A stretch of DNA of 5,332 bases from Actinomycetota bacterium (GCA_019347725.1 JAHWKV010000105.1:1-5332); one strand, 5' to 3'. Counted from the stretch's first letter, positions 1 to 4,790 are shown. The notes: a model not told the origin generated them from the sequence alone. Made by a program: numbers and translations.

Positions 1-688
1 CCACGAGCAAAATGGTTAGGTATATCTCACTGGGAGTCTTCTGGCGCTTGGATCCTTCCACCAAAGAGATCATGCGGTCCAAGAAGGACTGTCCGTGCCC
101 CGACGTAACGCGGATTTTGATCCAATCCGAAAGCACCTTGGTGCCGCCGGTCACAGAGGACCTGTCCTCTCCCGGCTCCCGGATAACGGGAGCCGATTCT
201 CCGGTAATAGCCGACTCATCGACGGTGGCGATACCTTCAATAACCTGCCCATCCGCCGGAATCACTTGACCGGACTCGACCAGTACCACGTCCCCCAAGG
301 CAAGCCGCGCAGCCGGGACCTCTTCAATGCTGCCGTCCTCGGCGACCAGGTACGCCTGGAGATCATGGCGAGTTCGACGAAGAGTCTCCGCCTGGGCTTT
401 TCCCCGGCCCTCGGCTAACGCTTCAGCAAAATTCGCCGACAGCACCGTCAGCCACAAGGCAAGCGCGACGGCAACAGTGAATGCCACCGGCTGGCCGCCG
501 GCAATCTCGAAGAAAAGCCGTGTGGTAACCATTGCCGAGGCTACGAAGATGCTGAAGATGATGGGGTTGCGAAGCTGCCTGCGGGGATGGAGCTTAACCA
601 GGCTTGCCCACAACGCTTCTAGGACCACCCCACGGCGCGCCGTTGCCACCGGCGCTCCCGCCTCGCTGCCTTCCTTCAGACTCGGCAC
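1..688 (-). CDS. kdpB: Potassium-transporting P-type ATPase subunit B, N-terminal part (cut by window edge)
   Basis: Catalytic subunit of the inner-membrane KdpFABC pump, which hydrolyses ATP to drive high-affinity K+ uptake through KdpA. The visible 229 residues match the family in order: a first membrane segment after RNPIIF (about 41-60), a second one (about 68-88) running into NFAEALAEGRGKAQA, then the actuator domain with IPADGQVIEGIATVDESAITGES (split here as IPADGQVIEG and DESAITGES, about 143-165), followed by SSVTGG and the LVEGSKRQKTP segment. The TGES loop that dephosphorylates the enzyme is intact; its serine (about 165) corresponds to the Ser162 inhibitory phosphorylation site of E. 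coli KdpB. The DKTGT aspartate and ATP-binding domain lie outside the window. The chosen GTG (688-686) begins 8 nt after the kdpA stop. A second in-frame GTG at 649-647, residue 14, has a much better GGGAG Shine-Dalgarno (659-655) with 5 nt spacing and may be the true start; nothing conserved would be lost. Confidence 0.96.
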   Translation of the reverse strand, partial: MPSLKEGSEAGAPVATARRGVVLEALWASLVKLHPRRQLRNPIIFSIFVASAMVTTRLFFEIAGGQPVAFTVAVALALWLTVLSANFAEALAEGRGKAQAETLRRTRHDLQAYLVAEDGSIEEVPAARLALGDVVLVESGQVIPADGQVIEGIATVDESAITGESAPVIREPGEDRSSVTGGTKVLSDWIKIRVTSGHGQSFLDRMISLVEGSKRQKTPSEIYLTILLV

Positions 689-696
689 CGGAGTGT

Positions 697-2355
697 TCAG
701 GGGATCACCCCTTCGAGGCCCACCAGCAGCGGGCCCAGACTCAACGCCGGAAACGGGACACTGAGAACCAAAACCACACCTACCAGCAGACCTACGAACA
801 GGGGCGTATCGGTCCTCAGCGTGCCGATGGTCTCGGCCGGTGCCTCCTTGGACTTAGCCAGGCCGCCGGCCATTGCGAGGGCCGCCACCATAGGAACGTA
901 CCGGCCGAAAAGCATCGCGATCCCCCCCAACACCGTGTAGAAAGCTCCGCTTGCGTCGAGTCCCGCAAAGGAAGATCCATTGTTGTTGGCCTGCGAGGTA
1001 AATGCATAAAGGATCTCGGTGAATCCGTGAGCGCCGAAGTTGAGTCTCGCCTCGAGGCCTGGCGAAGTCACGACCGCAATACCGGTCAATCCGAGGGTGA
1101 ATACGAACGACACCACGATGCCGATCATGGCCAGCTTGATCTCCCGATCGCCAATTCTTTTGCCCAGATACTCCGGCAGGCGCCCGACCATCAGCCCGCC
1201 CAAGAGCACCGCGATAATGACGTAGAACACCATCGAGTAAACCCCGCCCCCTACAGCACCAAAAACACCCATATTCATGTTGGCGATCTGTACGGCACCG
1301 CTGGCAGGAGCGAAGGAGGCGTGCGACGAGTTAACGCCTCCGTAGGAAGATGCGGTTGATGCGGTCGCCCACAACGACGATGAGTCGACACCGAAGCGCG
1401 CCTCCTTACCTTCCATATTGGGCGCCGAGGCATCGATGCCGGCAGCAAGCATGGCGGCCGTGGCTCCCCGCTCGGAGGGCACCGTGGCGGCCACACCTCC
1501 AGCGAGGATCAAAAGCATTGCGGCGAGAATCGCCCATCCGTGCCGTTTGCTGCTCACCATCAGCCCAAACGTGTAGGTCAGCGACGCCGGTATCAGCAAA
1601 ATCGCCAGAGCCTGCAAAAAGTTCGAAAAGGGGTTCGGGTTCTCAAAGGGATGCGCCGAGCTTGCGTTGAAGAAGCCGGCACCGTTGGTCCCCAGTTGTT
1701 TGATGGCGACCTGCGATGCAGCCGGCCCTCGCGAAATCGTCTGCACTTGACCCTGTCCCGTCTGTGCTTCGACCGGTACGCCGAAAGTCTGAACAACGCC
1801 CTGGGATATCAGCAAGACGGCGAGAATCGTAGACAGCGGCAGCAGGATGTAGACCACCCCTCGCACCAGGTCCTTCCAGAAGTTGCCTAACCTGGTGGCA
1901 TCCGACTGCGTAAACCCCCGGGTAAACGCGACCAGAACCGCCATGCCGACTGCGGCAGATATGAAACTTTGGGAAGTAAGAGCCACCGTGTCGGTTAAAT
2001 AACTCATCGTCGTCTCGCCGCCGTAGGCTTGCCAGTTGGTGTTGGTGATAAAGCTGACCGCCGTATTGAACGCCACGCCCGGCTCCACCCCCGGCAGCGC
2101 GCGTGGGTTGAGCGGCAATACTCCCTGCAGACGCATGACCAGATAGAGGACGACGAAGCAAAATCCGCTGAACCACAACACCGAGGATGCATACCGTTGC
2201 CAGTTCTGCTCCACGGTCGGCCGGATTGCGCACAGACGATAAACGGCCCCCTCGATGCGCCCGATCCGCTCATTTGTGTACACGCGATACATCCAGGAAC
2301 CTAGAAGCGGCGTGAGGGCGACCAGCAACGCGAAATACAGCACTACTGTCCCCAT
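697..2355 (-). CDS. kdpA: Potassium-transporting ATPase, K+-binding subunit A
   Basis: Channel-like subunit of the KdpFABC complex, which selects K+ and passes it to KdpB. At 552 residues it is close to the 557 of E. coli KdpA, with about ten hydrophobic segments. The selectivity-filter loops are recognisable: FNTAVSFITNTNWQAYGGE (about 96-114), IKQLGTNGAGFFN then SAHPFENPNPFSN (about 218-245), NMEGKEARFG leading to SSYGGVNSSHASF (about 313-348), and TSQANNNGSSFAGL (about 453-466). GRLPEYLGKRI (391-401) and the GTLRTDTPLFVGLLVG tail (511-526) are also family hallmarks. Two filter regions depart from the E. coli pattern: GTNGAGFF has Ala226 in place of the middle Gly of GTNGGGFF, and NSSHASF has Ala346 where HDSF is usual. 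The ATG is preceded by GAGGAG (2372-2367) with a long 11-nt spacer. It lies 63 bp after kdpF and 8 bp before kdpB, consistent with one operon. Confidence 0.97.
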   Translation of the reverse strand: MGTVVLYFALLVALTPLLGSWMYRVYTNERIGRIEGAVYRLCAIRPTVEQNWQRYASSVLWFSGFCFVVLYLVMRLQGVLPLNPRALPGVEPGVAFNTAVSFITNTNWQAYGGETTMSYLTDTVALTSQSFISAAVGMAVLVAFTRGFTQSDATRLGNFWKDLVRGVVYILLPLSTILAVLLISQGVVQTFGVPVEAQTGQGQVQTISRGPAASQVAIKQLGTNGAGFFNASSAHPFENPNPFSNFLQALAILLIPASLTYTFGLMVSSKRHGWAILAAMLLILAGGVAATVPSERGATAAMLAAGIDASAPNMEGKEARFGVDSSSLWATASTASSYGGVNSSHASFAPASGAVQIANMNMGVFGAVGGGVYSMVFYVIIAVLLGGLMVGRLPEYLGKRIGDREIKLAMIGIVVSFVFTLGLTGIAVVTSPGLEARLNFGAHGFTEILYAFTSQANNNGSSFAGLDASGAFYTVLGGIAMLFGRYVPMVAALAMAGGLAKSKEAPAETIGTLRTDTPLFVGLLVGVVLVLSVPFPALSLGPLLVGLEGVIP

Positions 2356-2399
2356 AACCTCAGCTACTCCTCACCGTTGCCCGCGTCAAACCCCGTGGC

Positions 2400-2416
2400 C
2401 GACCATGAGACGGTCG
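2400..2416. repeat. Small hairpin in the kdpF-kdpA gap
   Basis: CGACC (2400-2404) and GGTCG (2412-2416) form a 5-bp stem with a 7-nt loop. It lies just after the kdpF stop, in the 63-bp gap before kdpA. It has no U-tract, so it is not a convincing terminator; it could be an mRNA processing or stability element, or chance. Confidence 0.25.
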
Positions 2417-2418
2417 CT

Positions 2419-2508
2419 CTAAAACCGCTCGGGATAAAAAAGAGCGTAGGCGAGGTAGGCAAGCAGCGCCAAGCCGACAAACAGGTCGATGAGGTCTGGA
2501 ATCGTCAA
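2419..2508 (-). CDS. kdpF: Potassium-transporting ATPase small subunit F
   Basis: KdpF is a single-pass membrane peptide of about 29 residues that stabilises the KdpABC complex. The frame translates to exactly 29 residues if read from TTG at 2508-2506: MTIPDLIDLFVGL, then a hydrophobic stretch, ending ALFYPERF. The aliphatic helix and the terminal (Y/R)PERF are the family signature; E. coli KdpF ends in a very similar RPERF. The TTG shares bases with the TGA of the upstream microprotein (TTGA, 2508-2505), an arrangement typical of translational coupling. The only Shine-Dalgarno-like bases are GGA at 2517-2515, six bases upstream, which also suits coupling. An in-frame GTG at 2523-2521 would add five residues (VVGSA); I prefer TTG because of the length match and the overlap. 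The gene falls below the size cut-off of ordinary gene finders. Confidence 0.9.
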   Translation of the reverse strand: MTIPDLIDLFVGLALLAYLAYALFYPERF

Positions 2509-2588
2509 AGCTGATCCAACCACACGACCAAACCGAACATCAGCGCAAAGAACGTCACCGCCAAGCTCAGCAAACCCAGATCCAGCAT
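2505..2588 (-). CDS. Putative 27-residue membrane microprotein at the head of the kdp operon
   Basis: An ATG-started frame of 27 codons ends with a TGA that overlaps the kdpF TTG. It reads MLDLGLLSLAVTF, then FALMFGLVVWLDQL: one hydrophobic helix spanning almost the whole peptide, with an acid near each end and no signal-peptide cleavage site. Evidence that it is real: the 4-bp overlap with kdpF, a good TATACT -10 hexamer (2600-2595) six bases before the ATG so that transcription could begin at the start codon, and kdpF having no good ribosome site of its own. I recall similar short peptides (hydrophobic, with FFAL in the middle and ending in D-x-L) ahead of kdpF in other genomes, usually unannotated, but cannot verify that here. 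The function is unknown; candidates are an extra accessory subunit of the Kdp complex or a leader peptide whose translation feeds kdpF. Confidence 0.7.
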   Translation of the reverse strand: MLDLGLLSLAVTFFALMFGLVVWLDQL

Positions 2589-2594
2589 CCGGCA

Positions 2595-2600
2595 AGTATA
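2595..2600 (-). promoter_or_regulatory. Candidate -10 box of the kdp operon (leaderless start)
   Basis: TATACT on the minus strand (2600-2595) fits the TANNNT -10 consensus. Six bases separate it from the A of the microprotein ATG at 2588, so the predicted transcript begins at or next to the start codon. No Shine-Dalgarno precedes that ATG, as expected for a leaderless mRNA. There is no clear TTGACA-like -35 at 17-18 bp, which would suit an activator-dependent promoter such as one controlled by KdpE. Confidence 0.5.
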
Positions 2601-2618
2601 GCTACGGGCAATACTCAG

Positions 2619-2657
2619 GAGCGGGAGAAGAGTCGCTGTTGGCCATAAAACCCGCTC
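2619..2657. repeat. Inverted repeat between the divergent promoters
   Basis: GAGCGGG (2619-2625) and CCCGCTC (2651-2657) are perfect 7-bp inverted copies with a 25-bp spacer. Their centres are 32 bp apart, about three helical turns. They lie between and partly across the regions where both divergent promoters need upstream contacts, so they could be half-sites for a shared regulator. A chance match is also possible. Confidence 0.35.
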
Positions 2658-2668
2658 AGCGATACGAT
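2639..2668 (+). promoter_or_regulatory. Candidate promoter of the dehydrogenase gene (leaderless start)
   Basis: TACGAT (2663-2668) fits TANNNT. A TTGGCC element (2639-2644) lies 18 bp upstream as a possible -35. The GTG start codon begins at 2676, seven bases after the -10, so transcription should begin at or very near it. The bases before the GTG (CGACGGT) are too few and too weak to serve as a normal ribosome site. Confidence 0.45.
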
Positions 2669-2675
2669 CGACGGT

Positions 2676-3341
2676 GTGAAGATTGTTATCGGCGGAGGCC
2701 GCGGAAAAATTGGTCTGCTCCTCACTCGCTTACTCAGCGAAGCAGGTCACGAAGTCCTCTCGCTAATTCGCAGTCCGGATCAGACCTCCGACGTAGAAGC
2801 GGTCGGGGGGCACCCGGCCATCGCGGATCTGGAGGCCATCTCCTCTGCGGATCTGATCAAATTGATTGGCCAAGCCGACGCGGCAGTTTTCGCGGCCGGC
2901 GCCGGCCCCGGCAGTGACTCGCGCCGTAAGGAAGCCGTCGACTATCAGGGGGCAATTAAGCTCATATCCGCTTCCCTGCAGGTAGGGGTCGAGCACTACG
3001 TGATGATCAGCGCCAAGAAGGCCGACGCCGAGCACACCGGCGACGAGGTCTTCGACATTTATCTGCGCGCCAAAGGAAAGGCCGACCAGGCCTTAAGGGC
3101 CAGCGGCCTGCCGTTTACGGTCGTTGCTCCCACAACTCTCACCGACGACGAGCCGTCCCACACCGTCACGCTCGGCGAATCCGCCGACGGCGGCAATATC
3201 AGCCGCGCCGACATAGCGGAAACAGTGGCGGCGCTCATCGAGGCGCGCAAGCCCGCCAACCAGAGGTTGGAGTTGACCGCAGGACCGACACCCATCGCCG
3301 AAGCGGTGGCCGCCCTGCAGCAACGGGCCGGCGAAGCCTAA
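2676..3341 (+). CDS. NAD(P)-binding atypical short-chain dehydrogenase, YhfK/SDR5-like
   Basis: A 221-residue protein with a single Rossmann fold. KIVIGGGRGKIG (2-13) contains the GxxGxxG dinucleotide loop (G7, G10, G13) and R32 after the second strand suggests NADP(H). VFAAGAGPGS (71-80) is typical of the YhfK/YwnB group (NAD(P)H-binding, PF13460-like). HYVMISA (107-113) precedes Y129-LRA-K133, which has the YxxxK spacing of catalytic SDRs, followed by ADQALRASGLPFTVVAP (136-152), ISRADIAETVAAL (175-187) and a C-terminal ELTAGPTPIAEAVAAL (199-214). The length agrees with the family. The substrate is unknown; relatives are thought to be oxidoreductases or redox-sensing NADP-binding proteins. 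It starts at GTG with no upstream Shine-Dalgarno, in line with a leaderless transcript. It diverges from the kdp operon and is followed by a 195-bp gap, so it is probably monocistronic. A role in K+ homeostasis is not indicated by sequence. Confidence 0.9.
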   Translation: MKIVIGGGRGKIGLLLTRLLSEAGHEVLSLIRSPDQTSDVEAVGGHPAIADLEAISSADLIKLIGQADAAVFAAGAGPGSDSRRKEAVDYQGAIKLISASLQVGVEHYVMISAKKADAEHTGDEVFDIYLRAKGKADQALRASGLPFTVVAPTTLTDDEPSHTVTLGESADGGNISRADIAETVAALIEARKPANQRLELTAGPTPIAEAVAALQQRAGEA

Positions 3342-3445
3342 ATACCTTAGTTCCGGCTTTATCGTGGTGCGCCCAAGACCTATACCTACCCGATCAACTC
3401 CTCGGCCCGGTGTGGCGTCACCCCAGACCTAGCGCTCTAACTACG

Positions 3446-3469
3446 TACCCTAAGGCGAGCCTTACCGCA
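3446..3469. promoter_or_regulatory. Iron-regulator (IdeR/DtxR-like) box upstream of ferritin
   Basis: Bases 3451-3469, TAAGGCGAGCCTTACCGCA, match 15 of 19 positions of the DtxR/IdeR consensus TWAGGTWAGSCTWACCTWA. Shifting the register 5 bp left (3446-3464) gives another 14 of 19, so the element has the 5-bp offset expected where two dimers bind opposite faces. Its core TAAGGCGAGCCTTA is a TAAGGC/GCCTTA inverted repeat with a 2-bp centre. It ends 67 bp before the ferritin GTG. Mycobacterial IdeR activates the ferritin gene bfrB from upstream boxes, and this placement is compatible with that role. No dtxR/ideR gene is visible here; the box is inferred from sequence alone. Confidence 0.6.
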
Positions 3470-3510
3470 GAGCTTAGGCCTCTACAAGGGCAAAACGCCC
3501 GGGTGGCGCC

Positions 3511-3516
3511 TATCCT
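3511..3516 (+). promoter_or_regulatory. Candidate -10 box of the ferritin gene
   Basis: TATCCT fits TANNNT and would place the transcript start near 3523, just before the Shine-Dalgarno. The IdeR-like box would then be centred about 60 bp upstream of the start, a typical activator position. No good -35 is seen, and TATACC at 3381-3386 is an alternative farther upstream. Apart from these elements and the IdeR-like box I see nothing else definite in the gap 3342-3515. Confidence 0.35.
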
Positions 3517-3524
3517 TGGATAAA

Positions 3525-3532
3525 AGGGAGGT
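3525..3532 (+). promoter_or_regulatory. Ribosome binding site that fixes the ferritin start
   Basis: AGGGAGGT is a near-perfect Shine-Dalgarno; GGAGG (3527-3531) is 5 nt from GTG at 3537. It therefore selects that GTG and not the upstream in-frame TTG (3516), which overlaps the predicted promoter and would place the Shine-Dalgarno inside the coding region. Confidence 0.85.
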
Positions 3533-3536
3533 AAAT

Positions 3537-4085
3537 GTGAAATTGTCACAGCGGACCAACGATGCCCTGCAAAAGCAATTAATGCGAGAGATCGAGGCAT
3601 CTTATCTGTACCTGTCCATGGCCGGTTACTGCGATTCCTTGGGTCTGGGCGGCTTTGCCAAGTGGCTTCACACCCAGTCGTCTGAGGAGTGGGAACACGC
3701 CATGAAATTCAGGGCATACATCGACGATCGTGGCGAGCGGGTCACCTACGGAGACATAGCGCGACCCGACGACGACTTCTCCTCAGTGGCAGAGGTCTTC
3801 GAGAAAGCCCTCGAAAACGAGCTAAGCGTCTCCGCTGCTATAGCGGACCTGTGCTCCCTGGCGGAGGAAGAGAAGGACCGTGCGACCCAGGCCTTCCTGG
3901 ACTGGTTCGTGGCCGAACAAGTCGAGGAAGAAAAGAGCGTTCAGAGCGTCATCGACTGGCTAAAGAGAATCGGCGACTCCCAGCAGGGGCTCTACCTTCT
4001 CGATCAGCAGCTTGGGGGCGGAGTGGAAGGCGGTGCCAGCACCTCAACCGGCCCTTCCACCGAGGGAACCGGTAGCGCTCGCTAA
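3537..4085 (+). CDS. Ferritin (non-haem iron-storage protein)
   Basis: Bacterial ferritin, a cytosolic protein that normally forms a 24-subunit shell, oxidises Fe2+ and stores it as a ferric core. The 182 residues (from the GTG chosen by the strong Shine-Dalgarno) cover the four-helix bundle. By alignment to E. coli FtnA with a shift of one residue, the ferroxidase ligands are all present: E18 in MREIEASYLY, Y25, E51 and H54 in SSEEWEHAMKF, E95 in ENELSV, and Q128 and E131 in AEQVEEEK. GLYLLDQQL (151-159) begins the short fifth helix. The haem-ligand Met of bacterioferritin is not obvious, so this is the Ftn/BfrB type. The last 23 residues are a disordered Gly/Ser/Thr-rich tail (GGGVEGGASTSTGPSTEG and beyond), longer than in FtnA; mycobacterial BfrB also has a C-terminal extension. 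The gene is probably transcribed alone and iron-induced through the upstream IdeR-like box. Confidence 0.95.
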   Translation: MKLSQRTNDALQKQLMREIEASYLYLSMAGYCDSLGLGGFAKWLHTQSSEEWEHAMKFRAYIDDRGERVTYGDIARPDDDFSSVAEVFEKALENELSVSAAIADLCSLAEEEKDRATQAFLDWFVAEQVEEEKSVQSVIDWLKRIGDSQQGLYLLDQQLGGGVEGGASTSTGPSTEGTGSAR

Positions 4086-4153
4086 TTCGAAAGCTACGCT
4101 AACGTCTTCCTCAGCGGATGAGCATCCTCAGAAGTCCGACAACGACAGATAGG

Positions 4154-4209
4154 GCTTCTGGGGAGGCTCAATGCGCCGGCCCCGGCTACCGGCACGCCCG
4201 GCCAGAAGC
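4154..4209. terminator. Probable bidirectional terminator between ferritin and fur
   Basis: GCTTCTGG (4154-4161) pairs with CCAGAAGC (4202-4209), and the GC-rich loop contains an inner GCCGG/CCGGC stem (4175-4179 with 4189-4193). It lies between two convergent genes, beginning 4 nt past the fur stop on the minus strand and 68 nt past the ferritin stop on the plus strand. The downstream tracts are only partly U-rich (ATCTAATT on the plus side), so termination is likely but not certain. The rest of 4086-4213 shows no gene. Confidence 0.5.
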
Positions 4210-4213
4210 GAAT

Positions 4214-4636
4214 CTAATTGAGCTCGTTAGCTTTTCGACAGACGCGGCACCGACCCTCGAAGTCGATGCGGTGGGCGGCGACCTCGAAGTTGAAGTCCTC
4301 CGCAACCTGCCGGGCAGCTTCTGCGATTACCCGTTCGAGCTTGGGCGAGGCATCGACGTCGACCATTGTGCCGCAGCTGGAACACACCAGGTGGTGATGA
4401 TGGCCGCTGAGATCCTCGGCCAGCTCAAAGCGCGCAACGTCGTCTGTGCCCGAAAGCCTGCGCGCCACCTGTGCCTCACACAATACGGTGAGGTTGCGAT
4501 AGGTGGAGCTCATCGACGAACTACGCGCGGTTTGCAGTATCTGAGGCGTGGTCAGCGGCCTGCCGGCGTTGGCCAGAGTCTCTATGATCGCCCTGCGCCC
4601 GGACGTGTAGCGCTGCTCGAGAGCAGCCAGCCGCAT
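4214..4636 (-). CDS. Fur-family metal-dependent regulator, probably Zur-like
   Basis: A DNA-binding metal sensor that represses metal-uptake genes. From the first ATG it has 140 residues: a winged helix (about 1-70) with RYTSGRRAIIETL, RPLTTPQIL and recognition helix SSSMSSTYRNLTVL (39-52), then a dimerisation domain with HHHHLVCSSCG (79-89), H122 in AHRIDFEG and CRVC (130-133). The two CxxC pairs form the structural zinc site; the His cluster and H122 belong to the sensory site. The znuA-like gene directly upstream on the same strand argues for zinc control (Zur). However, the Cys that precedes the His cluster in mycobacterial FurB/Zur (CSEHHHHH) is absent; here the stretch is FELAEDLSGHHHH, so a Fur or Mn-type assignment remains open. 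The frame looks coding for about 20 codons upstream (TEKERRRLHGEAA) without ATG, GTG or TTG, so the true N-terminus may lie as far as 4693. The ATG has only a GAGG (4645-4642) before it. Confidence 0.88.
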   Translation of the reverse strand: MRLAALEQRYTSGRRAIIETLANAGRPLTTPQILQTARSSSMSSTYRNLTVLCEAQVARRLSGTDDVARFELAEDLSGHHHHLVCSSCGTMVDVDASPKLERVIAEAARQVAEDFNFEVAAHRIDFEGRCRVCRKANELN

Positions 4637-4700
4637 CGCAGCCTCGCCGTGAAGACGTCTGCGCTCTTTCTCCGTGACATTGCTCGAAGCGATGGATCAT

Positions 4701-4706
4701 CTCCTT
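4701..4706 (-). promoter_or_regulatory. Strong Shine-Dalgarno upstream of the annotated fur ATG
   Basis: AAGGAG (4706-4701) is the best ribosome site in the 200 bp before fur, yet it is 64 nt from the ATG at 4636. The bases right after it are ATGATCCATC. The adjacent ATG (4700-4698) is too close and out of frame with fur, while an in-frame ATC (4693-4691) has ideal 7-nt spacing. This makes it the probable true initiation region, through a rare ATC start or a 1-base sequence difference. Confidence 0.45.
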
Positions 4707-4741
4707 AGCTGCGGTCCCCGGAACCGGGCCTTGTCCGTCAC

Positions 4742-4757
4742 CGCCTGCGTGCAGGCG
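4742..4757. repeat. Perfect inverted repeat between znuA and fur
   Basis: CGCCTGC (4742-4748), GT, GCAGGCG (4751-4757): a 7+2+7 palindrome. It lies 81 bp past the znuA-like stop and coincides with the predicted fur transcript start. It could be an operator for autoregulation or, with a 4-nt loop and shorter stem, a terminator hairpin. No U-tract follows on either strand, and it is far more GC-rich than known Fur or Zur boxes. Confidence 0.45.
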
Positions 4758-4762
4758 CGACC

Positions 4763-4790
4763 ATGATAAGGCTCAGCGCAGGTCTTGAAA
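4763..4790 (-). promoter_or_regulatory. Candidate promoter of the fur-family gene
   Basis: On the minus strand TTTCAA (4790-4785) and TATCAT (4768-4763) are separated by 16 bp. The transcript would begin near 4756, inside the inverted repeat at 4742-4757, and have a leader of about 50 nt to the AAGGAG motif. The assignment rests on consensus matching only. Together with the inverted repeat and the Shine-Dalgarno, this is what I see in the 4637-4837 gap. Confidence 0.35.

Noticed and set aside
12..418. Plus-strand frames opposite kdpB
   Set aside because: The minus strand encodes clear KdpB sequence throughout; the plus frames show no family features.
604..1359. Long plus-strand open frame (251 codons) opposite kdpA
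   Set aside because: It lies antisense to well-supported kdpA, its protein is Arg/His/Gln-rich without a recognisable domain, and such frames are common opposite GC-rich genes.
1643..2233. Minus-strand 196-codon frame inside kdpA
   Set aside because: It is an alternative-frame shadow of kdpA; the kdpA frame has all filter motifs.
2356..2675. c-di-AMP riboswitch ahead of kdp
   Set aside because: The predicted leaderless start leaves no 5'-UTR, and the 87-bp intergenic region shows no conserved riboswitch core that I can recognise.
3516..3536. TTG start adding seven residues to ferritin
   Set aside because: The seven codons contain the Shine-Dalgarno of the GTG at 3537 and begin inside the candidate -10 box; the added residues are not ferritin-like.
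3689..4075. Plus-strand 128-codon frame within ferritin
   Set aside because: Arg-rich shifted-frame shadow of ferritin; no ribosome site or recognisable motif.
4118..4129. Short palindrome near GGATGAGCATCC after ferritin
   Set aside because: A 5-bp stem with a 2-nt loop is too tight to fold well and has no U-tract; the hairpin at 4154-4209 is a better terminator.
4118..4708. Plus-strand 196-codon frame opposite the fur-family gene
   Set aside because: It is antisense to a gene with both CxxC pairs and the His cluster, and has no domain of its own.
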